Source of the DNA: Bordetella pseudohinzii
GTDB taxonomy: Bacteria; Pseudomonadota; Gammaproteobacteria; Burkholderiales; Burkholderiaceae_B
Length of the DNA: 64,000 bases
Assembly (NCBI RefSeq): GCF_000657795.2
Contig: NZ_JHEP02000006.1
Span: 1-64,000 of the forward strand
Direction of reading: 5' to 3'
A model generated the notes under the pieces. The model searched no databases and was not told the DNA's origin. It saw only the letters and a program-made list of their open reading frames with translations. The first letter of the stretch is position 1, and the number at the start of each line of letters is the position of its first letter. The position numbers and the translations under genes are program-made. This document shows, in pieces, positions 17,771 to 30,800 of the stretch.

Positions 17771-17879
17771 GGCGATGCGGGAGGGGGCGGCGGGCGGGGG
17801 CCGGCCGCAAAACAAGCGATGCCCCAATGATAAAGCACCGGCCGGCCGGCCCGACCCTGGCGGCGGCCGGGTCTTTGCC

Positions 17880-17933
17880 TGGCCGCGCCTAAGCCGGCCG
17901 CGCCTAGCCGGCCGCGCCTAGCCGGCCGCGCCT
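17880..17933. repeat. 14-bp tandem repeat (AGCCGGCCGCGCCT), three full copies plus a partial
   Basis: Three perfect 14-mers occupy 17892-17933, preceded by a divergent partial copy from 17880. The array meets the 3' end of btuF: its stop TAG (17932-17934 on the minus strand) lies in the last unit, and each unit supplies another TAG in a different register. The GC-rich palindromic core GCCGGC/GGCCGC could fold in the transcript end. Probably a 3'-UTR duplication rather than a switch. Confidence 0.8.
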
Positions 17934-18810
17934 AATGCCGTCGGGCGCGGTCGATCTGCTCGCACAGGGCGGCCGCGCTCTCGATCAGGCGGGGGCCCGG
18001 ACGGTAGAGGGTGTCGGCGTCCACGGCATAGACGTGGCCGGCGCGGGCGGCGGGCAGGCCGGTGGCGCGCCAATCGCGTTGCAGGGTTTCGGCCTCGCGC
18101 GCCGAACTGACCCCGGCCACCACGGCGTCGGGGGCGGCGGCCAGCACGCCCTCGACGCTGACCTGGGCGGCCAGCAGCCGGGAGGCGCCGAAGACGTTGA
18201 CCGCGCCGCACAGGCGCAGGGCGTCGCCGATGATGCTGTTGTCGTTGATGGTGTAGAGGGGTTGCACGCCCGCCTGGACGAAGACGCGCACGGGCGTGCC
18301 GTGGGCGTAGCGGCGGCGCAGTTCCCGCAGGCGGTCGCGCAGCCGCCGCGCCTCGGCCTGGGCGATGGCTTCGGTGCCGAACAGCCGGCCGAATTGTTCG
18401 ATGGCGGCGGGGATGTCGTCCAGCTTGCGCGGATCGCTGTAGTAGATCGGGATCCCCCATTTGGCCGGCAGGCCGGCCAGCGTGCCGGTGGCCGAGGGCT
18501 GCCAGGCGATCAGCAGGTCGGGCGCCAGGCCCAGCAGGCGTTCGAGGTCGGGCTGGAAGGCGTCGCCCACGCTGGGCAGCGCGCGGGCGGCGGGGGGGTA
18601 GTTGCTGCCGCGCGCGGCGCCGGCCAGGTAGGCGCCGGCGCCGGCCGCGTAGGCCAGCTCGGTGGCGTGGGGAGTGAGGGCGATGGCCCGCCGGGCCGGG
18701 CCCGGCAGGGAGAGGGCGCGTCCGGCGTCGTCGGTCAGCGCGATGGGCTGGGCGCCGGCCGGCGGTCCGGCCAGCGCCCAGGCGAAAAGGAGGATACGCA
18801 GCACGTTCAT
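17932..18810 (-). CDS. btuF: Periplasmic cobalamin-binding protein BtuF-like
   Basis: A 292-residue periplasmic binding protein of the helical-backbone metal/B12 class (TroA-like). It has a signal peptide (ALAGPPAGAQ), then IALTPHATELAYAAGAG, VGDAFQPDLERLLGLAPDLLIAW and VFVQAGVQPLYTI. It lies directly after btuB in the same orientation, behind the cobalamin riboswitch, which supports B12 or cobinamide as ligand. The btuC and btuD transporter genes are absent from this window. Confidence 0.85.
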   Translation of the reverse strand: MNVLRILLFAWALAGPPAGAQPIALTDDAGRALSLPGPARRAIALTPHATELAYAAGAGAYLAGAARGSNYPPAARALPSVGDAFQPDLERLLGLAPDLLIAWQPSATGTLAGLPAKWGIPIYYSDPRKLDDIPAAIEQFGRLFGTEAIAQAEARRLRDRLRELRRRYAHGTPVRVFVQAGVQPLYTINDNSIIGDALRLCGAVNVFGASRLLAAQVSVEGVLAAAPDAVVAGVSSAREAETLQRDWRATGLPAARAGHVYAVDADTLYRPGPRLIESAAALCEQIDRARRH

Positions 18811-18854
18811 GCCTGCAAGATGAAGATCGCGCCGCCCATCCTACCCGTGCCGGT

Positions 18855-20801
18855 CTACATGCGCCAGGCCAGGTTCATGAACACCGTCGAACCCGGCGTG
18901 TTGTAGCCGCGCGCCAAGGTGTAGTCCTTGTTGAACACATTGTTCCAGCGCAGCTGGGCCGTCAGGTTCTTGCTCACGTCATAGGAGGCGGTGAGGTTGA
19001 CCAGGCCGTAGCCGCCGAGCTCCTGTTTGTTGGCCGCGTCGTTGTAGCGCGAGCCGGACCAGAGATACTCGATGCCGGCGCTGGCCGGGCCGAAGCGCTG
19101 CTCGGCGCTGGCGCGGTAGATCTGGCGCGCGCGCTGGGGCAGGACGTTGCCGCTGTCGCGGTCGTGCGGGTCCTGGAAGTCGGCGCTGGCCCGCAGCGTG
19201 GTCTGACCGAAGCGCTGGCTGCCGGTCAGGGTGACGCCGCGCAGCTCGGCGCGGCCGATGTTCATGGGCGACCAGAGGAAGGAGCCGTCATTGCGGTCGG
19301 CCCAGACGATCATGTCCTTGACGCGATTGCGGTAGGCCACGATGCCGGCGGCCGTGGTGTCGTCGGCGTAATTCAGCGAGAGTTCGATATTGCGCGAGCT
19401 CTCCGGCTTCAGGTCGGGGTTGCCCACCGTGCCGCCATCGTTGCGCCAATACAGGTCATTGAAGGTCGGCGCCCGGAAGCCCGTGCTCGCGCCGATGCCG
19501 GCGCGCAGGTTCGGGGTGATATCGAAGCCGTATTCGGCGCCGCCGGTGACCTTGCCGCCGTACAGCGTGTTGTGGTCGCTGCGCACATTGAACTGCAGGT
19601 GGTGGCGCTCGAAGCGGGCGCGGTATTCGCCGAAGAAGGAATTGGTGATGCGCGAGTCCACGCCGTAGCCGGCGATGGAAGGCGGCGCGGGCCAGGGGGC
19701 CGAGGCGTCGTAGAGATCGCCATCGACGCGCTGCTTGAGGAATTCGTAGCCCACCGTCACGGTCTGGTCGGCGGCCACCTGGAAGTCGTTTTGCCAGGTG
19801 TATTGCTCCTGGCGGGTGCGAAAGCGCGTCCGGCCGTCTTCCGGGTAGCCATAGGTGCCGGGCGCCACCAGGTTGCGCTGGGTGTCGTTGCTCTGGCTCA
19901 GACGCAGGGTGCTGCGCCACCAGTCGGTCAGCTGGTTGGTGCTGCTGAGCGTGTAGAGGTTGATGATCTGGCGTAGGCGGTCGTCGTATTCGTTCATGGG
20001 CGGCATGCCGCCGCCGGCGTCGAACTGGCCGTTGAGCTTGCTGTGATAGAAGTCGAAGGCGATTTCCTGGCCGGGCTTCCAGGTGTAGCCCAGCGAGCCC
20101 GACACATTGTCCTGCTCGTAGCCGTCGCGGTCGGCGTTGTAGCCCCAGTTGGGCGCGCCGCCCACGGTCTTGGCCGTGGCGTTATAGCCGCGGCTGCGGC
20201 CATAGCCGGCATCCAGCGCGTAGCGCCAGCCGTTGGCGGCGCCGTCCAGGCCCACGCTCACGCGGCTGGTGTCGTGCGTGCCATAGCCCGCATTGCCGTG
20301 TACGCTCAGGGGGCGGTCGCCGCCGCCCTTGCGCGTGATGATGTTGATCACGCCGCCGATGGCGTCGGCGCCATAGAGGCTGCTGGCCGTGCCGCGCAGG
20401 ATCTCGATGCGCTCGATGTTGTCCAGGGGCATGCCCTGGAAGTCGCCGGCGCCCAGGGTGGCGGTGTTCATGCGGCGGCCGTCGACCAGCAGCAGCGTCT
20501 GGTTGGCGTTGGCGCCGCGCAGAAAGACGCTGGTGGCCGTCTGCGGGCCGCCGGTGTGGTTGATTTCCACGCCCGGCTGGCGCTGCAGCAGCTCGGCCAC
20601 GCTGCTCTGGCCGGCGCGCTCGATGGCGGCGCGGTCGATCACGCTGATGTCGCCGAGGGCGTCTTTCTGGTCTTGCTGGGTAAGGCTGCCGGTGACCACG
20701 ACGGGTGCGAGCACGGGCGTGGCGGCTTGTTGGGCGCCGGCGGCCGCCGGGGCGGCCATGGCGAGGACACCGGCGTAGCGCCGGAGGGAGCGGGTTTTCA
20801 T
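18855..20801 (-). CDS. btuB: TonB-dependent vitamin B12 receptor BtuB
   Basis: A 648-residue outer-membrane receptor. It has a signal peptide ending near AAAGAQQ, a TonB-box-like APVVVTGS, a plug domain (LLQRQPGVEINHTGG, RGANANQTLLLVDGRR, RIEILRGTASSLYGADAIGGVINI) and a 22-stranded barrel ending in an aromatic-rich strand with MNLAWRM. ATG 20801 is chosen as the start of the signal peptide. The cobalamin riboswitch in the leader, plus btuF downstream, identify B12 as the ligand. Expression should fall when cobalamin is plentiful. Confidence 0.92.
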   Translation of the reverse strand: MKTRSLRRYAGVLAMAAPAAAGAQQAATPVLAPVVVTGSLTQQDQKDALGDISVIDRAAIERAGQSSVAELLQRQPGVEINHTGGPQTATSVFLRGANANQTLLLVDGRRMNTATLGAGDFQGMPLDNIERIEILRGTASSLYGADAIGGVINIITRKGGGDRPLSVHGNAGYGTHDTSRVSVGLDGAANGWRYALDAGYGRSRGYNATAKTVGGAPNWGYNADRDGYEQDNVSGSLGYTWKPGQEIAFDFYHSKLNGQFDAGGGMPPMNEYDDRLRQIINLYTLSSTNQLTDWWRSTLRLSQSNDTQRNLVAPGTYGYPEDGRTRFRTRQEQYTWQNDFQVAADQTVTVGYEFLKQRVDGDLYDASAPWPAPPSIAGYGVDSRITNSFFGEYRARFERHHLQFNVRSDHNTLYGGKVTGGAEYGFDITPNLRAGIGASTGFRAPTFNDLYWRNDGGTVGNPDLKPESSRNIELSLNYADDTTAAGIVAYRNRVKDMIVWADRNDGSFLWSPMNIGRAELRGVTLTGSQRFGQTTLRASADFQDPHDRDSGNVLPQRARQIYRASAEQRFGPASAGIEYLWSGSRYNDAANKQELGGYGLVNLTASYDVSKNLTAQLRWNNVFNKDYTLARGYNTPGSTVFMNLAWRM

Positions 20802-20884
20802 TGACAGGCTCTCGGTTGACGCGCGACCCCGCACGTCGTTCTCGGGATAAGGGCCGCCCCGGAGAGGGGGCATGCCCGGCTAGC

Positions 20885-21040
20885 GAACCGGCCGGTGTCG
20901 GGCTGCCACGGCGAGAACGCCGTGGGGACCGTTGCGGGGGCAGCACAGGCTGGGCGGCCGCCTTGCGGCGGCATGGCCTTCCTGTTTCCCGTTTAAATCT
21001 TGCGCGCGCCCTGGGGCGCCGAAAGTACCGGTTCGGGGTC
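20885..21040 (-). promoter_or_regulatory. Cobalamin riboswitch in the btuB leader
   Basis: On the minus strand the leader shows the conserved cobalamin aptamer blocks in order: CGGGAAACAGG (GGGAA..GG block), then GCTGCCCCCGCAACGGT, then the B12-box version AGCCCGACACCGGCC at 20890-20904, with pairing arms between. It ends about 90 bp before btuB, where a GC-rich stretch near 20845-20880 could form the expression platform. The aptamer blocks are seen directly; repression by adenosylcobalamin follows from the family. Confidence 0.93.
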
Positions 21041-21043
21041 GGA

Positions 21044-21070
21044 ACTGTATCACCGTCCCGCCCGAGTCAA
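21044..21070 (-). promoter_or_regulatory. Candidate promoter for btuB
   Basis: Minus-strand TTGACT (21065-21070) is followed after 15 bp by TACAGT (21044-21049), immediately upstream of the riboswitch aptamer. The spacing is a little short for a sigma-70 promoter, but the position is right. It lies back-to-back with the metH leader. Confidence 0.4.
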
Positions 21071-21140
21071 GCCCATTTTGTTACCATCTAGTGTTCATTT
21101 CGGGCGTTTTTTGCCTTTTTCGCCACACTGGGACCTCGTT

Positions 21141-24917
<3,777 letters not shown>

Positions 24918-24930
24918 GGGCGCCGGCCTC

Positions 24931-25698
24931 TCAAGGCTTGACGACCACGATGACGGCGTTGTCGCTGGTGAAGGACCCGTCGTCCTGGATCTCGAAGTGC
25001 GCCTTGACCGGCCGCGGCGCGATCGCGGCCATCTCGCGCAGCGCGCGCACCAGGGCGTCGGGCGTGCGCATGCGCGCCACCCAGGACGAAAACTCCAGCG
25101 GCAGGCGGCGCAGGGTCATGGTTTGCAGCACGAAGCCGGCGTCGGCCAGCATGGCCAGCCATTCGGCCTGCGAATAGTCGCGCACATGCGAGGTGTCGCG
25201 CAGCACCTCGATGGTCTGTATCCAGGTGTCGAGCAGGGCCTGGCCGGGCGAGACCACGTCGGCGAAGACGGCCACGCCGCCCGGCTTGAGCACCCGGCGC
25301 GCTTCGCGCAAGCCCAGGCCGGGGTCTTCCCAGTGGTGGGTGGAATAGCGGCTCATCACCAGGTCGAACTCGCCGTCGCCGAACGGCAGCTGCTCGGCCT
25401 TGCCGCGACAGGTGCGCAGATTGTCCAGGCCGCGCTTGGCGGCCTCGGCGGCCACCACGTCCAGCATGGATTGCGACAGGTCGTAGGCCACCACCTCGGC
25501 CGTCAGCGGCGCCACATTGAAGCTCACATGGCCGCCGCCGCAGCCCAGGTCCAGCACGCGCGCGCCGGGGTGGGCGGCCGCGATGCCGGCCATCTGTTTC
25601 AGGTCTTCGCCCTGGGCGTGCACCGCGCTGCTCAGATAGGCCGAGGCCTGGGGGCTGAACTGGCGTTGGACGGCGGCGTCGTGGCTGGGTGCGGTCAT
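24931..25698 (-). CDS. Class I SAM-dependent methyltransferase (UbiE/YcgJ-like)
   Basis: A 255-residue methyltransferase with motif I VLDLGCGGGHVSF, the post-I acidic VVAYDLS, EQLPFGDGEFDLVMSRYSTHHW and LKPGGVAVFADV. This methyltransferase-11 type acts on small molecules; the substrate is not evident. GGAA precedes the ATG. It converges with metH (13 bp apart) and is divergent from an XRE regulator with about 80 bp between starts, which may control it. The XRE-plus-target arrangement is common for this regulator class. Confidence 0.85.
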   Translation of the reverse strand: MTAPSHDAAVQRQFSPQASAYLSSAVHAQGEDLKQMAGIAAAHPGARVLDLGCGGGHVSFNVAPLTAEVVAYDLSQSMLDVVAAEAAKRGLDNLRTCRGKAEQLPFGDGEFDLVMSRYSTHHWEDPGLGLREARRVLKPGGVAVFADVVSPGQALLDTWIQTIEVLRDTSHVRDYSQAEWLAMLADAGFVLQTMTLRRLPLEFSSWVARMRTPDALVRALREMAAIAPRPVKAHFEIQDDGSFTSDNAVIVVVKP

Positions 25699-25782
25699 GG
25701 GGGTTCCTTTGTGCGCGGATAGGGGATGGCGGCTAAGATAGGCAATCCACAGTACCCGTACAAGACCATAGACTATCCTGGT

Positions 25783-26592
25783 ATGAATAGTGCCACCCCG
25801 GGCTCCACCCTGCGCCGCCAGACCCTGGGCGAATTCGTGCGCAATGCGCGCTCGCGCATCACCCCGCAGATGGCCGGGCTGCCGGCCGGCTCGCGCCGCC
25901 GCACGCCGGGCCTGCGCCGCGAAGAAGTGGCCCAGCTGTCGGATATCAGCGTCACCTGGTACACCTGGATCGAACAGGGCCGCGAGGTATCGGTCTCGCC
26001 GGCGGTCTGGTCGCGCATCGCCAATGTGCTGCAGCTGGCGCGCGCCGAACGGGCCTATCTGTTCGAGCTGGCCGAATGCGCCGACCCCCAGCATCCGCGC
26101 GACGAACCCGCCGGGGCGGCGGGCCTGCTGTTGCAGGCCTGCGTGGACGCCGTCTCCGCGCCGGCCTATGTGCTGGACCGGGCCTGGCAGGTGCTGGCCA
26201 GCAACCGCGCCATGCGCGAGCTGTTTGATCATTGGCCCGAGCGCGATCCGCAGCCCAATCTGCTGCGCTATATCTTTCTGGATCCGGCCGCCCGCTCGCT
26301 GGTGGTGGACTGGGAGCAGCGCGCCCGGCGCGTGGTGGCGGAGTTCCGCGCCGATGCCGGCGCCCATCTGGACGAGCCCGATGTGCGCGGCCTGATCGAC
26401 GCGCTGGTGCGTTCAAGTCCGGTGTTCGCGCATTGGTGGACCCGCCATGCGGTGGTCGAGCGCGAAGGCGGCCTGCGCGATTTCAACCACCCGGCGCGCG
26501 GCCTGCTGCGTTTTCAGCAGGTGACCTTCCGCCTGGCCACCCACCCGGAACTCAAGCTTGTGATGCTGTTGCGCGAACCGGCTCAGGCCTGA
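25783..26592 (+). CDS. XRE-family regulator with MmyB-like ligand domain
   Basis: A 269-residue transcription factor. An N-terminal helix-turn-helix (LGEFVRNARSRITPQ through RRTPGLRREEVAQLSDISVTWYTWIEQGR) is followed by a PAS-like MmyB ligand-binding domain (LDRAWQVLASNRAMRELF; WWTRHAVVEREGG). ATG 25783 is chosen because the HTH starts soon after; earlier in-frame codons add an unrelated leader. It probably regulates the divergent methyltransferase and itself. Confidence 0.85.
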   Translation: MNSATPGSTLRRQTLGEFVRNARSRITPQMAGLPAGSRRRTPGLRREEVAQLSDISVTWYTWIEQGREVSVSPAVWSRIANVLQLARAERAYLFELAECADPQHPRDEPAGAAGLLLQACVDAVSAPAYVLDRAWQVLASNRAMRELFDHWPERDPQPNLLRYIFLDPAARSLVVDWEQRARRVVAEFRADAGAHLDEPDVRGLIDALVRSSPVFAHWWTRHAVVEREGGLRDFNHPARGLLRFQQVTFRLATHPELKLVMLLREPAQA

Positions 26593-26602
26593 ACGGCCGC
26601 CT

Positions 26603-27676
26603 TCAGGCGCTCAGCGCCAGCGCGCCGGGCAGGCCGGCCTCGGCCAGGCCGAGCAGCAGTTTGCGGATGGGGGCGGGCAGCGCGACCGCGCCCAGTTCGG
26701 CGGCCGGCACCCAGCGTTCGGGCTGGCCGCCCGAGCGCAGGCCGGCGGCGCGCACCGGCACATACCAGGGGCGCACATGCAGGCGGTAATGCGTGAAGGT
26801 GTGCGCGAAGGCCGCCAGCGCATAATGCGTCCGCGGCTCCAGGCCCAGCGCCTGGCAGGCCAGCCTGGCGTCGCCCGCGGCGTCGAATTCCGGCAGGCTC
26901 CACAATCCGCCCCAGATGCCCGGCGAGGGCCGCTGCTGCAAGAGGATGGCGCCGTCGTGCTCCAGCACCAGCATGGCCGTCTGCCGTTCGGGCACGGCGC
27001 GGCGGGCCTTGGGCGTGGGCAGCTCCTGCTGGCGCCCCTCGCGGCGCGCGACACAGGAGTCCGCCACCGGACAGCGGCCGCAATCGGGCTTGCCGCGCGT
27101 GCATAGCGTGGCGCCCAGGTCCATCAGGCCCTGGGTGTAGGCCGTCATGTCCAGGCCGGGCACGGCCGCCACCAGGCTGTCGGCCAGCTGCCAGAGTTTC
27201 TGTTCGGTGTCGCGCTTGGACGGATCGCCCTCGATGCCGAAGTGGCGCGCGAACACGCGCTTGACGTTGCCGTCCAGGATGGGCGAGCGCTCGCCGTAGG
27301 CGAAGGCCGCGATGGCCGCCGCCGTGGAGCGGCCGATGCCGGGCAGGGTGGCGATGCGCTCGGCATCGGGCGGAAAGCGCCCATCCCAGCAGGCCATGAT
27401 GTCCTGGGCGCAGCGGTGCAGGTTGCGCGCGCGGGCGTAGTAGCCCAGGCCGGCCCAGTAGGGCATGACGTCTTCCTGGCTGGCCGCCGCCAGCGCGCCC
27501 ACATCGGGAAAGCGCGCCAGGAAGCGCTCGTAATAGGGGATGACCGTGGCGACCTGGGTCTGCTGCAGCATGATTTCCGAGAGCCAGATGCGGTAGGGGT
27601 CCCGGGTGTTCTGCCAAGGCAGGCGGTGGCGGCCATGGCGGGCCTGCCAATCGGCGATGAGGGCGGCGAATTCCAT
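26603..27676 (-). CDS. mutY: A/G-specific adenine DNA glycosylase MutY
   Basis: A 357-residue base-excision enzyme removing adenine opposite 8-oxoguanine. The HhH region LPGIGRSTAAAIAAFAYG, the catalytic Glu in SEIMLQQTQV and the Asp in LDGNVKRVFAR are present. The [4Fe-4S] cluster has cysteines spaced C-6-C-2-C-5-C (CTRGKPDCGRCPVADSC), and a C-terminal Nudix-like domain reads the 8-oxoG. Length is normal. Only 10 bp separate its stop from the end of the convergent XRE gene. Confidence 0.95.
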   Translation of the reverse strand: MEFAALIADWQARHGRHRLPWQNTRDPYRIWLSEIMLQQTQVATVIPYYERFLARFPDVGALAAASQEDVMPYWAGLGYYARARNLHRCAQDIMACWDGRFPPDAERIATLPGIGRSTAAAIAAFAYGERSPILDGNVKRVFARHFGIEGDPSKRDTEQKLWQLADSLVAAVPGLDMTAYTQGLMDLGATLCTRGKPDCGRCPVADSCVARREGRQQELPTPKARRAVPERQTAMLVLEHDGAILLQQRPSPGIWGGLWSLPEFDAAGDARLACQALGLEPRTHYALAAFAHTFTHYRLHVRPWYVPVRAAGLRSGGQPERWVPAAELGAVALPAPIRKLLLGLAEAGLPGALALSA

Positions 27677-27828
27677 GCGGGGATTATCGCATCGCCCTAT
27701 TGCGGGGACGGTTGGGGACAGGTAAAAAGAGGGAAAACAACAGGCGTAAGCGCCGACGCAGCGATCCGTGTGCCCCACAAGGGCTGTTTCGAGCGCTCGT
27801 GTCGGAAATCCACACCAACGGAGTAGAC

Positions 27829-30800
27829 ATGAATGCCCCTCTCACGCCCGCGCAGCGCGCGGCGCTTCAGTCCGTGCACCTGGACGACAAATACACCCTG
27901 GAAACCGGCCGCGCCTGGATGAGCGGCATCCACGCCCTGGTGCGCCTGCCCATGATGCAGCGCGAGCGCGACGCGCGCGTGGGCCTCAATACCGCCGGCT
28001 TCATATCGGGCTATCGGGGCTCCCCCCTGGGCGGGGTGGACCAGAACATGTGGAAGGCGGCCAAGTACCTGAAGGAACATCACATCGAGTTCCAGCCGGG
28101 CATCAACGAAGACCTGGCGGCCACCGCCGTCTGGGGCTCGCAGCAGGTCAATCTGTTTCCCGGCGCCAAGTACGACGGCGTGTTCGGCATGTGGTACGGC
28201 AAGGGGCCGGGCGTGGACCGCTGCGGCGATGTCTTCAAGCATGCCAATGCCGCGGGCACCTCGCGCCATGGCGGCGTGCTGGTGGTGGCCGGCGATGACC
28301 ACCCGGCCAAGTCCTCGACGCTGCCGCACCAGAGCGATCACATCCTCAAGGCCTGCATGATCCCGGTGCTGTTTCCGTCCAGCGTCCAGGAGATCCTGGA
28401 TTTCGGCCTGCACGGCTGGGCCATGAGCCGCTATGCGGGCGTCTGGGTCGGCCTGAAGACCATCACCGACATCGTCGAGGTCTCGGCCTCGGTGGACGTC
28501 GACAGCGAGCGCGTGCGCATCCTGCTGCCCGAGGATTTCACGCTGCCGCCCGACGGCCTCAATATCCGCCTGCCCGACACGCCGCTGCAACAGGAAGCGC
28601 GGCTGCTGGACTACAAGCTGTACGCGGCGCTGGCCTATGCGCGCGCCAACAAGCTCAACCGCGAACTCTGGAGCGTGCCGCAGGACCGCGCGCGTTTCGG
28701 CATCATCACCTCCGGCAAGGCCTATCTCGATACGCGCCAGGCCCTGTCCGACCTGGGCTTGTCCGAAGCCGTCTGCCAGCGCATCGGCCTGCGCTTGTTC
28801 AAGGTCGGCATGGTGTGGCCGCTGGAAGCCACTGGCGTGCAGCAGTTCGCCGATGGCCTGGACGAGATCCTGGTGGTCGAAGAAAAGCGCCAGGTCATCG
28901 AATACCAGCTCAAGGAAGAGCTGTTTTCCTGGATCGGCACGGGCAAGAAGATCCCGCGCGTGGTCGGCAAGTTCGATGACAAGGACGGCGGCGAGTGGTC
29001 GGTGCCGCAGGGCAATTGGCTGCTGCCGGCCCATTACGAGTTTTCGCCCGCCATGGTGGCCAAGGCGGTGGGCGCGCGCCTGCTGCGCCTGGCGCTGCCC
29101 GAGGACGTGCGCGCCGGCATCGAGGCGCGGCTGGCCTTCATCGCCGAGCGCGAAAAAGCCCTGTCCAAGCCGCGCCTGGTGGTCGATCGCAAGCCCTGGT
29201 TCTGTTCGGGCTGTCCGCATAACACCTCCACCCGCCTGCCCGAGGGCTCGCGGGGGCTGGCCGGCATCGGCTGCCACTATATGGTCACCTGGATGGGCCG
29301 CAATACCCAGGTCTTCACGCAGATGGGCGGCGAGGGCGTGCCCTGGCTGGGCCAGGCGCCCTTCACCGAAGAAAAACATGTCTTCGCCAACCTGGGCGAC
29401 GGCACGTATTTCCATTCGGGCCTGCTGGCCATCCGGGCGGCCGTCGCGGCCAAGACGCCCATCACCTACAAGATCCTCTTCAACGACGCGGTCGCCATGA
29501 CCGGCGGCCAGCCCGTCGACGGCCCCATCAGCGTGCCCATGATCACGCGGCAGATGGCCGCCGAGGGCATCGAGAAGATCATCGTCGTCACCGACGAACC
29601 CGAGAAATACCAGCATGTCGACGGCCTGGCGCCGGGCGTGCCGGTCAAGCATCGCGATGCGCTCGACAGCGTCATGCGCGAACTGCGCGAATACCCCGGC
29701 GTCTCCATCCTGGTCTATGACCAGACCTGCGCCACCGAGAAGCGCCGCCGCCGCAAGCGCGGCGCCTATCCGGATCCGGCGCGCCGCGTGGTCATCAACG
29801 AGCGCGTCTGCGAAGGCTGCGGCGATTGCTCCGAGAAGTCGCATTGCCTGTCGGTCGAGCCGCTGGAAACGGAGTTCGGCCGCAAGCGCACCATCAACCA
29901 GTCGAGCTGCAACAAGGATTTCTCCTGCCTGAAGGGCTTCTGCCCCAGCTTCGTGACGGTCGAAGGCGGCAAGCTGCGCAAGCCGCGCGCCCTGGCCCCG
30001 GAAGGCGACATCGCCGCCGGTCTGCCCGCGCCGGGCACGCCCGACATCGCCGGGCACTATGGCGTCTTCATCGCCGGCGTGGGCGGCACCGGGGTCGTCA
30101 CCATCGGGCAGTTGATCGGCATGGCCGCCCATCTCGAAGGCAAGGGCTGCTCGGTGCTGGACATGGCCGGCCTGGCCCAGAAGGGCGGCGCGGTCTACTC
30201 CCATGTGGTGCTGGCGCCCACGCCGGGCGAGCTGATGAATACCCGCGTCGCCATGGGCGAGGCCGACCTGGTGCTGGCCGGCGACCTGGTCGTGGGCACC
30301 AGCCAGGAGGCCGTGGCGCGCATGCGCCCCGACCGCACGCGCGCCCTGGTCAATACCGACGTGGCGCCGACCGCCGCTTTCGTCCACAACCCCGACTGGA
30401 CCCTGCCGGGCTCGGACCTGCAGGGCGACCTGGGCCGCGCCTGCGCGGCGGTGTCCCATATCGACGCGGCGGCGCTGGCCGTCGGCCTGCTGGGCGACGC
30501 CATCTATGCCAACCCGCTCATGATGGGCTATGCCTACCAGAAAGGCTGGCTGCCGCTGGGCGAAGCGGCCCTGCTGCGCGCCATCGAGCTCAACGGCCAG
30601 CAGGTGCCCAATAACCAGGCCGCCTTTGCCTGGGGCCGGCGCGCCGCCCAGGACCTCGCGGCCGTTCAGGCCCTGATCGGCCTGGCGCCGGCCAGCCAGG
30701 AGACGGAAATCGTCGAGGTGCGCCGCGGGGAGCAATCGGTGGTGGATTTCAAGCGTCCGGCCACGGGGCTGGAGCAACTGGTGGCCGTGCGGCGCGATTT

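Noticed and set aside
17771-17931. thiS or a TPP riboswitch upstream of thiG
   Set aside because: The short GC-rich gap holds neither a ThiS-like frame ending in Gly-Gly nor the conserved TPP aptamer sequences.
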